Assembly (NCBI GenBank): GCA_910579685.1
Contig: CAJTVN010000034.1
Span: 1 to 45,024, forward strand
Source of the DNA: an uncultured Lachnospiraceae bacterium
Lineage (GTDB): Bacteria > Bacillota > Clostridia > Lachnospirales > Lachnospiraceae
Direction of reading: 5' to 3'
Length of the DNA: 45,024 bases
Shown: positions 35,077 to 41,203 of the stretch, piece by piece
How the letters are laid out: each line of letters opens with the position of its first letter
Position numbering within the stretch: the stretch's first letter is position 1
Notes under the pieces: generated by a model
What the model was told of the DNA's origin: nothing
The model's input: the letters and a program-made list of their open reading frames with translations, nothing else
Database searches by the model: none
Position numbers and translations under genes: made by a program

Positions 35077-36283
35077 CAGATATGTTTTGAATAAACTTTT
35101 GGACACCTATGAGTCCAGCCTGCTTTCCACGGGCGGGAACAAAAGAAACATCCATATCGAATTTCGCTTCACGAAAAAGTCGCTGCCGGCTTACTTCGAT
35201 GAGAGCTCTTCGGAATACGAACGGATTCATTTCTTTATGGAAGAGCTGGAGGAAAAGCGGCTGATCAGGATTTGCTGGAAAGGGAAGAAGGAGGGGCATA
35301 TTATCGCAAAGGTGCAGCTTAATGCCGAAAGGCTGGAAGAGGCATATGCTTATGTGCGCCGCATGCCTAAAAATGACATGGCAAAACAGCATCTGCGGTT
35401 ATTGGAAGCGTATATCAGAAAGCCGCTGCCCCCGGTCTGCCGATCCTTTGTCAAATATCTGCAGGAACGGCTTTTTGAGCACAAATCCGTAAAAGAATTT
35501 ATACAGCTGGAGGATCCTGCATCCACCAGGCAGTTACTGGATACCATACGGGCGATTGAGGAAAATCAAACGCAGCTTTACATCAGGGAGTTTTCGATTC
35601 TTCACTTTCAGGATTCGAAAGCCTTTGAGAAGATGGAGGGCAGAATCGCCCATGTGCTGCGCAAATTTAAGGAAGGCTGCGAAGGGGCGGCGTATGATGA
35701 GATCCTGGCAGAGTACGGGATCTATCATACCCCCAACTACGTTTATCTGAAGGGAAATGTTCCGCTTGTTATGAGGGGAGAAAGAATCGATCTGTCCGTA
35801 TTCAGACAGGGGCTGGGGATTTCCGGGGAGGATATGGAAGGGATCCGTTTTTGCAGTACGGCAAATGTGAAACAGGTGATCACGATTGAAAATCTGACCA
35901 CTTATTTCCGGTGGCAGGAGGAGGACAGCCTGCTGGTCTACCTTGGCGGTTACCACAATGGAGTCCGCCGTGCGCTCCTTAAGGAAATCTATTCCAGTTA
36001 CCCGGAGGCGGCCTATTATCATTTCGGGGATATTGATGCCGGGGGATTTGAGATTTACCGCGATCTGCGGGAGAGGACGGGGATCCCTTTTCGGATGTAT
36101 CATATGGATCTGGCGACTCTGCAGGCCCATGCGGCTTATGCAAAGCATCTGACGGAGAATGACAGGAAGCGGCTTTTGGGAATGCGGGAGCGGGAGGATT
36201 TGCGGGGGATCATTGATTATATGCTGGAACAGGATACGAAGCTGGAGCAGGAGTGTATCGGTTTGCGGCCCAATGTACCATGA
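35063..36283 (+). CDS. jetD: Wadjet nuclease subunit JetD (DUF3322/DUF2220, Toprim)
   Basis: A 406-residue protein. The N-terminal half matches the DNA-binding arm of JetD; the C-terminal half is a Toprim domain with E276 in TIENLTTYF and D323-I-D325 in HFGDIDAGGFEIYRDL. JetD cleaves plasmid DNA when the JetABC motor stalls on a closed circle. The catalytic Glu and DxD are present, so the nuclease should be active. I place the start at 35063 (MVQYDRYVLNKLLD) behind GGAGAG; an in-frame codon 18 bases earlier is less suited. It ends the four-gene set. Confidence 0.95.
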   Translation: MVQYDRYVLNKLLDTYESSLLSTGGNKRNIHIEFRFTKKSLPAYFDESSSEYERIHFFMEELEEKRLIRICWKGKKEGHIIAKVQLNAERLEEAYAYVRRMPKNDMAKQHLRLLEAYIRKPLPPVCRSFVKYLQERLFEHKSVKEFIQLEDPASTRQLLDTIRAIEENQTQLYIREFSILHFQDSKAFEKMEGRIAHVLRKFKEGCEGAAYDEILAEYGIYHTPNYVYLKGNVPLVMRGERIDLSVFRQGLGISGEDMEGIRFCSTANVKQVITIENLTTYFRWQEEDSLLVYLGGYHNGVRRALLKEIYSSYPEAAYYHFGDIDAGGFEIYRDLRERTGIPFRMYHMDLATLQAHAAYAKHLTENDRKRLLGMREREDLRGIIDYMLEQDTKLEQECIGLRPNVP

Positions 36284-36396
36284 CCGGCACCATAGACGGT
36301 ATCCGGCCCGATGCTACATATGCAGGGATAGGAACTGCCACAGCAGGATGTTTTTATCTGGGGTTTTTCTTTGACAGTGCCTGTGTTATGCTGTAG
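36280..36396 (+). CDS. Small ORF (38 aa) overlapping the jetD stop
   Basis: The ATG shares ATGA with the jetD stop, the arrangement of translational coupling. The peptide is hydrophobic from about residue 14 to 31 (YAGIGTATAGCFYLGFFF), which could be a membrane helix. It lacks its own ribosome site and I know no homologue. It could equally be chance read-through of a decayed neighbour. Confidence 0.25.
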   Translation: MTGTIDGIRPDATYAGIGTATAGCFYLGFFFDSACVML

Positions 36397-36399
36397 ATA
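36371..36399 (+). promoter_or_regulatory. Consensus-like promoter after jetD
   Basis: TTGACA (36371-36376) and TAGATA (36394-36399) have a 17-base spacer. The start would fall near 36406, directly before the ribosome site of a 30-codon ORF. Confidence 0.55.
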
Positions 36400-36415
36400 C
36401 TGACAGGAGAGGCAA

Positions 36416-36508
36416 ATGATCCTGAATATATTCCGCTTCTTAAAGAAAATCAAAAGGAATGTTGAGAGAAAAGACAGGAGCCGGTTTTTATGTATAAACT
36501 TTTCCTGA
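36416..36508 (+). CDS. Small cationic ORF (30 aa)
   Basis: ATG at 36416 follows AGGAGAGG (36404-36411) and a consensus-like promoter. The peptide starts MILNIFRFLKKIKRNVERKD and is rich in Lys/Arg, with an amphipathic look. No family is known to me. A promoter, ribosome site and ORF in direct sequence make it worth listing, but ORFs this short arise by chance. Confidence 0.3.
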   Translation: MILNIFRFLKKIKRNVERKDRSRFLCINFS

Positions 36509-36579
36509 TAAAGAAATAAACTGCACAAAAATAAGAATTCCGTTAATTTTGGTGCTTTAATTATAATATAAAGATATAT

Positions 36580-36625
36580 ATGCTGCTTAAAAGATATGGA
36601 TATCATATTTTTAAGCAGCATTTTC
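36580..36625 (+). terminator. Hairpin with short T run, likely terminator
   Basis: ATGCTGCTTAAAA (36580-36592) pairs with TTTTAAGCAGCAT (36609-36621); inside, ATATG and CATAT continue the stem beyond a bulged G. TTTTCC overlaps and follows the distal arm. It lies between the post-jetD transcript and the two-component operon and could act in both directions. Confidence 0.6.
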
Positions 36626-36627
36626 CT

Positions 36628-36682
36628 GTTAAGAATATTTAAGAAATTGGCTTAGGGATATTTAAGAAACGGTTTTTACAAT
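36628..36682 (+). promoter_or_regulatory. Regulated promoter of the two-component operon: four phased TTAAG sites and -10
   Basis: Half-sites GTTAAG (36628), TTTAAG (36638), CTTAGG (36651) and TTTAAG (36661) are followed 16 bases after the last start by the -10 TACAAT (36677-36682). No good -35 is present, as in promoters that need an OmpR/PhoB-type activator. The same array with the same distances precedes the second operon at 39025-39079. Confidence 0.7.
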
Positions 36683-36718
36683 TAAATTGAGAAAAACACC
36701 AGGGAGAAAGGAGTAAAA

Positions 36719-36860
36719 ATGAATGAGACACTTAAATTTCGGCACGAGTGGAAACATGAAATTTCATACTTGGACATGCTCTCCATAATTTGAGGAGTTT
36801 ACAGAAGGTGAATTGTCTATTGGATATGACGAATCTTTTCGCTTTGAAAAAATAATGGAG
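36719..36860 (+). pseudogene. Remnant of a VTC-domain (polyphosphate polymerase-like) gene
   Basis: AAAGGAG at 36707-36713 is placed perfectly before an ATG that opens only 24 codons: MNETLKFRHEWKHEISYLDM, then LSII and a stop at 36791-36793. The sequence FRHEWKHEISYLDMLSI resembles the start of VTC-domain proteins, which continue with RQRL and are far longer. After the stop another frame reads EEFTEGELSIGYDESFRFEK, ending near 36860 just before the next ribosome site, as if the C-terminus of a lost gene remained. I read this as the first gene of the two-component operon after an internal deletion. Confidence 0.4.
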
Positions 36861-36887
36861 TGAAGGGTTAAAACTAGGAGGTGCAGA

Positions 36888-37604
36888 ATGGATGGGGTAA
36901 AGATACTTGTTATTGAAGATGATGCCGATATCAGAGAGGGAGTCCGTATACTGCTTGAGAGTGAGGGATTTCTTGTGGATGAGGCGGAGAATGGAGAAAT
37001 AGGGCTGCGGAAATTGTCTGAAGATATCAGCCTGGTCATTTTAGATATCATGATGCCGGGAATGCCAGGAATCAGGGTATGTGAGGAAATCAGAAAAAAA
37101 TCCTTTGTACCGATTTTGTTTTTGACAGCAAAGGCACAGGAATCAGACAAACTGCTGGGGCTCATGGCGGGCGGGGATGACTACCTTTCCAAACCGTTTT
37201 CTTATGCGGAGCTCCTTGGCAGAGTCAAGGCACAGGTCAGGGGCTATACCGTTTACAGCAATTCGCCTGGTGAGCCCCAGGGGCAGGAAAGAGCGGAGTA
37301 TATCGAAAGCGGCGGTATCCGGATACATACGGTTTTTAATGAAGTGACTGTGAACGGAAAGACGGTTGAATTGACAGATATTGAGTACCATATACTTCTG
37401 CTTATGATGCAGAATAAAGGGAAGATTTTTTCTGCCCAGAACCTGTATGAATCTATCTGGAATGAGCCTTATTTTTATAACTGCAATGGAACCGTAATGG
37501 TGCATATCCGTAAGCTCCGGGTTAAAATAGAAGCCAACAGCCAGGAACCTGTTTATATTAAGACTGTCTGGGGAAAGGGGTATCGTTTTGAAGGAGAAAA
37601 GTGA
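36888..37604 (+). CDS. OmpR/VanR-type response regulator
   Basis: A 238-residue regulator. The receiver domain (about 4-118) has the acidic pair D11-D12, phospho-acceptor D53 in LVILDIMMPG, the Thr of LFLTAKA and the Lys of SKPFSYAEL. The C-terminal winged-helix domain (about 140-238) has LTDIEYHILLLMMQNKGKIF and the final VWGKGYRFEG typical of OmpR-family proteins. AGGAGG lies at ideal spacing. It overlaps the kinase gene. It probably binds the phased TTAAG sites in front of its own operon and of the phospholipid operon. Confidence 0.95.
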   Translation: MDGVKILVIEDDADIREGVRILLESEGFLVDEAENGEIGLRKLSEDISLVILDIMMPGMPGIRVCEEIRKKSFVPILFLTAKAQESDKLLGLMAGGDDYLSKPFSYAELLGRVKAQVRGYTVYSNSPGEPQGQERAEYIESGGIRIHTVFNEVTVNGKTVELTDIEYHILLLMMQNKGKIFSAQNLYESIWNEPYFYNCNGTVMVHIRKLRVKIEANSQEPVYIKTVWGKGYRFEGEK

Positions 37605-38928
37605 GAAGAGGGTGTCCCTTTATCTGGAATTGTTTCTTTTGCTTTTTCTGGCAGGAGCGGTCAGCCTGTTATTTTTTGTGGGAAGCAGGTTCGTGATAGA
37701 ACAGCAGATTGACCGATATCACCAGAACAAGAATATCGTGCAGAAATATAATGAAAAATATATTTCACAGATACAGGACTATATAACAGCGCAGGGGATA
37801 TCCGCAAAAGATTTATGGAGACTGAATGAGTGGATGAATAATAACAGGCTTATTTATATCCAGATAAAAAAGGGTGATGAGTGGATTTATTCCTCAGACT
37901 TTGACATGGACGAAGAGCAGGCGGATGGTTATGATCTCCCATCATACCCATTGAACAGTTATTATGATGTTGAACTTCGTGATGGAACGGTACAGGTGTT
38001 TATCATGGGAATGTACTCGTATAATGCTTATATGGCTGCGCTTATATTTGCCATTATAGCATCATTTCTCCTTTTCTTTGTGCTGACCATGTTAGGGGTC
38101 CGCAGGAAAATCCTTTATGTCAACCAGCTAAGCCGGGATATTGAAATTCTTGAAGGGGGAAATCTGGAATATGAAGTGCATGTACAGGGAAATGATGAGA
38201 TTTCAGATCTGGCAGCAGGATTGAATGCCATGAAGGTTTCCTTTAAAAACCAGATAGAAGAAGTGGAGTGTCTGACAAGGACAAATCAGGAGATGGTAAC
38301 GGAGATTTCCCATGACCTGCGTACGCCCCTTACCTCGGTATTATTATATGCGGAAATCCTGCTGAACGGGAAATATGGAGAGGAAGAAAATAAACAGAAG
38401 TATTTAAATAAGATGATAAAGAAAATTCAGCATATGAAAGATTTGTCAGACAGGCTGCTTGCGTACTCGGTTCACAGCGCGGAAGAAAAATATATACCGG
38501 CGGGGTATCTGCCGCTTTACAGCGGTTTGTATGATGAATTGTCAGATATGTGCAGTTATCTGGCAGAGCAGGGATTAGCGGTAAAGGAGAACCTGCGTTG
38601 GGAAGAAGGGGATGTTTTTATCTATGGGGAATACCTGACAAGGATATTGGATAATATATCTTCCAATATTTTGAAATATGCAGATGTGCAGGCACTGGTT
38701 CTTGTGTGGGATGAATATTATGCGGATGAAATGTGTATTACTTTTGAAAATGCCTGTGGTCAGAAAAATAGCGGTATGGACAGTTACAACATCGGAATCA
38801 GAAATGTTAAAATGATGATGGAAGAAATGGGAGGGAATTGTGAGGTGGTACAGGACAGGGAACAATTCCGGATATGTCTTAGATTCCGTTATAAAAAGTC
38901 CAATAGAAAAACAGAAAACTTTTTTTGA
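37588..38928 (+). CDS. Sensor histidine kinase
   Basis: A 446-residue membrane kinase. Helices at about 10-34 and 146-170 flank an extracellular sensor domain of about 110 residues. A HAMP segment follows, then the HisKA H-box with H242 (ISHDLRTPLTS) and the N-box LDNISSNILKYAD. The G1 box is weak (ENACGQ in place of DxGxG), while GIRNVKMMMEEMGG resembles the G2 region, so the ATP domain is diverged. The start is a TTG at 37588, 7 bases after AAAGGGG inside the regulator gene; no ATG fits. A terminator follows the stop. Confidence 0.92.
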   Translation: MKEKSEKRVSLYLELFLLLFLAGAVSLLFFVGSRFVIEQQIDRYHQNKNIVQKYNEKYISQIQDYITAQGISAKDLWRLNEWMNNNRLIYIQIKKGDEWIYSSDFDMDEEQADGYDLPSYPLNSYYDVELRDGTVQVFIMGMYSYNAYMAALIFAIIASFLLFFVLTMLGVRRKILYVNQLSRDIEILEGGNLEYEVHVQGNDEISDLAAGLNAMKVSFKNQIEEVECLTRTNQEMVTEISHDLRTPLTSVLLYAEILLNGKYGEEENKQKYLNKMIKKIQHMKDLSDRLLAYSVHSAEEKYIPAGYLPLYSGLYDELSDMCSYLAEQGLAVKENLRWEEGDVFIYGEYLTRILDNISSNILKYADVQALVLVWDEYYADEMCITFENACGQKNSGMDSYNIGIRNVKMMMEEMGGNCEVVQDREQFRICLRFRYKKSNRKTENFF

Positions 38929-38944
38929 AAAGCTCTCTGAAAAT

Positions 38945-38981
38945 AAGATGGGATTCCTGAAAAGGATTCCTGTCTTTTTTT
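38945..38981 (+). terminator. Rho-independent terminator after the two-component genes
   Basis: A 14-pair stem (38945-38958 with 38963-38976, one T-T mismatch and a few G-T pairs) is closed by a GAAA tetraloop and followed by a T run to 38981. Confidence 0.85.
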
Positions 38982-39024
38982 GATTCCTGCGGGCAATCAG
39001 TCAGGTGACTGTTTGCAGATACAT

Positions 39025-39079
39025 TTTAAGGAACTTTAAGAAACGGGTTAAGAGCTATTTAAGAAGCGGGGTTTATATT
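39025..39079 (+). promoter_or_regulatory. Regulated promoter of the phospholipid operon: four phased TTAAG sites and -10
   Basis: TTTAAG (39025), TTTAAG (39035), GTTAAG (39047) and TTTAAG (39058) precede the -10 TATATT (39074-39079). The last half-site starts 16 bases before the -10 and 23 bases after its counterpart, exactly as upstream of the two-component genes. TTTAAGAA-A/G-CGG is shared by both promoters. Confidence 0.7.
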
Positions 39080-39103
39080 GGAATAAAAGGAGGGGGAAAG
39101 GGC

Positions 39104-39148
39104 ATGAAAAGAGGAAATCAGGATGGCAAGAAGGAGGAGGCTGTATGA
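39104..39148 (+). CDS. 14-codon leader ORF before the VTT gene
   Basis: AAAGGAGGGGG precedes an ATG opening MKRGNQDGKKEEAV, whose stop TGA overlaps the ATG of the VTT-domain gene (ATGA). It may serve translational coupling. The second ribosome site GGAGGAGG lies inside it. Confidence 0.35.
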   Translation: MKRGNQDGKKEEAV

Positions 39149-39702
39149 GTAAAAAAATCAAAATATGGGTTCTGGCAGGTTTTGTTATTTTTGTTTTATT
39201 TTTTGTCAAGCAGTTTTTTGATCAGAAATTTGATTCCGTAGAATCGCTGCAAAACTATATGAAAGGCTTTGACATAGCGGCGCCGCTGATGCTTACTCTC
39301 TTTCAGGCGGTTCAGGTAGTGATTCCGGTATTGCCGGGATACTTGGGATGTGCGGCAGGAGCCATTGCATTTGGAAGTATGACCGGATTCTGGTGCAATT
39401 ACATAGGCATCAGCCTTGGCTCCGTCATCGCATATTTTCTGGCAAAAAAATATGGAATTGATATTGTGACTGCCATGTTTCCGCAGAAACAATATGAGAA
39501 ATGGAGCAGACGGATTGAGAAGAGCAAGTCGTATGATTGGTTTCTTTTCATAGCCACACTGCTTCCGCTGTTTCCGGATGATTTCCTGTGCTATTTTTCC
39601 GGTTTAATGAAAATGAACAGCAAAAAATTCATATGGATTATTATCTTAGGAAAACCATGGTGCATTCTGGCGTACAGTATCGTTTTTGGATTAATAAAAT
39701 AA
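39145..39702 (+). CDS. VTT-domain (TVP38/TMEM64, DedA-like) membrane protein
   Basis: A 185-residue membrane protein with a first helix at about 6-24 and further hydrophobic segments. The VTT core is visible: QVVIPVLPGYLGCAAGAIAFG, then GISLGSVIAYFLAKKYG, and TLLPLFPDDFLCYFSGLMKM. Families with this fold include lipid scramblases and undecaprenyl-phosphate or phospholipid flippases. Placed directly before phosphatidylserine synthase and decarboxylase, it could move these lipids or their precursors across the membrane; that role is inferred. The ribosome site GGAGGAGG is strong. Confidence 0.87.
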   Translation: MSKKIKIWVLAGFVIFVLFFVKQFFDQKFDSVESLQNYMKGFDIAAPLMLTLFQAVQVVIPVLPGYLGCAAGAIAFGSMTGFWCNYIGISLGSVIAYFLAKKYGIDIVTAMFPQKQYEKWSRRIEKSKSYDWFLFIATLLPLFPDDFLCYFSGLMKMNSKKFIWIIILGKPWCILAYSIVFGLIK

Positions 39703-39719
39703 AGGAGAAGAAGACAGGG

Positions 39720-40360
39720 ATGAAGAAAAAACTACTTGGATATTATGACTATACGGTAATACTTACGTATTGCGGCATGCTGTTTGCTTTTTTGGCCTTT
39801 TACAGGCACTCGGACAGGATTATTGGAATGCCGTACTTTGCCTGATGCTTGCAGGTGTCTGCGATATGTTCGACGGGGCAGTGGCCTCCACAAAAGACAG
39901 AAATGAAAGTGAGAAAAGATTTGGAATCCAGATTGATTCATTAAGTGATCTGATAAGCTTTGGGGTGCTGCCGGCTGTTTTTACATATATGATTTCCGGG
40001 AAAAATGCATTTGTCGGGTTGGCAGCCGCGCTGTTTGTCTTATGTGCATTGATACGCCTTGCCTATTTTAATGTATTGGAGGAAGAGAGGCAAAGACAGA
40101 CAACCGAAAGCAGGAAAAGTTATTTAGGTGTTCCGGTAACTGCCATTGCGGTATGCCTGCCGGCGGTTTACCTGCTGTATGACCATCGGATATGCAAAAG
40201 CATTCTTTGTTTTCCGATACTTCTGATTTTTATGGGAATTGCCTACCTTTTGCCGGTAGAGATTAAAAAACCGGGGATAATTGGAAAAGCGGGTATCATT
40301 ATTCTTGGAATTTTTGAAGCATTGGGGATGATTCTTTTTATGGGGTGGGATGCAATATGA
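39720..40360 (+). CDS. pssA: Phosphatidylserine synthase (CDP-alcohol phosphatidyltransferase), frameshifted
   Basis: The gene opens at 39720 (MKKKLLGYYDYTVILTYCGM) behind AAAGGAG, but the frame stops at 39843-39845. A -1 shift at the T run 39788-39793 restores homology through LLQALGQDYWNAV to the stop at 40360, giving about 213 residues. The catalytic CDP-OH-P signature is CDMFDGAVAS ... GIQIDSLSD, with Ser in place of the usual Arg after DGxxA. The enzyme makes phosphatidylserine from CDP-diacylglycerol and serine for the psd product next door. The site T-TTT-TTG is a classic slippery heptamer, so programmed slippage is possible, but a homopolymer error or mutation is simpler. The stop overlaps psd as ATGA. 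Confidence 0.85.
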
Positions 40361-41196
40361 GAGAGGCATTGATGCTGCGGTTTTTATATAGGACGGTTCC
40401 GGGGAGAATGGTTTTGAAGCTGCTGGTGCATCCCAGGGTGTCGGAGACGGCAGGATATTATCTTTCATCCAGGGCATCCAAATGGATCGTGCCATATTAT
40501 ATCCGGAAACATAAAATCGATATGAGAGATATAGATATTCCGGCAGGAGGTTTTTCCTCATTTAATGATTTTTTTACCAGAAAAAGAATCACAGAATGCT
40601 TTGATGTGACTTATGGGCATCTGATAAGCCCATGCGATGGATTGATGTCCTGCATAAGAATAGAAGGCAATACTGTTCTGGATATTAAAAACACAAGGTT
40701 TACGTTGGACGACCTGCTGAAGGATCATGAACTTGCAGGACAATTCAGGGATGGAACCGCGCTTGTTTTTCGGCTGACGCCTGCGGATTATCACAGATAC
40801 TGTTATGCGGCAGACGGGAAGGTGCTTCAACATAAAAAAATTAAGGGCAGGCTGCACTGTGTCAGGCCGATTGCCTTAAGGACAGTTCCGGTATTTGCCC
40901 AAAACAGCAGAGAATATCAGGTGCTTGAGACGGAAAGCTTTGGAACGGTGATCCAAATGGAAATAGGAGCCTTATTGGTAGGGAAGATCAGAAATAGCAG
41001 CTCGTCATCAAAGCGCGGCCATGTAGGCAGGGGTGAGGAAAAAGGATATTTTGAGTTTGGCGGTTCGACAATTATCATACTGATCAAGAAAAATAAAATA
41101 TGCATTAATGAGAATCTGTACAAGAGACGGAACAGTGATGGGGAAATTCCGGTACATATGGGAGAATTTGTAGCGAGAGCAGAGGAAGAGAGGTAA
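40357..41196 (+). CDS. psd: Phosphatidylserine decarboxylase
   Basis: A 279-residue proenzyme that makes phosphatidylethanolamine. Visible motifs are FNDFFTRK, SPCDG, FRLTPADYHRYCY with the His-rich active-site region, and the self-cleavage site F-G-G-S237-T, where Ser becomes the pyruvoyl group (GGST instead of LGST, common in this branch). It overlaps pssA by ATGA. The reading frame is intact, so if pssA is truly broken the enzyme would lack its substrate. An in-frame GTG at 40345 is a weaker start. Confidence 0.95.
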   Translation: MREALMLRFLYRTVPGRMVLKLLVHPRVSETAGYYLSSRASKWIVPYYIRKHKIDMRDIDIPAGGFSSFNDFFTRKRITECFDVTYGHLISPCDGLMSCIRIEGNTVLDIKNTRFTLDDLLKDHELAGQFRDGTALVFRLTPADYHRYCYAADGKVLQHKKIKGRLHCVRPIALRTVPVFAQNSREYQVLETESFGTVIQMEIGALLVGKIRNSSSSSKRGHVGRGEEKGYFEFGGSTIIILIKKNKICINENLYKRRNSDGEIPVHMGEFVARAEEER

Positions 41197-41203
41197 TCAG
41201 ACA

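Noticed and set aside
36764..37165. Minus-strand ORF over the response regulator start
   Set aside because: It is a shadow of the regulator gene and lacks a ribosome site.
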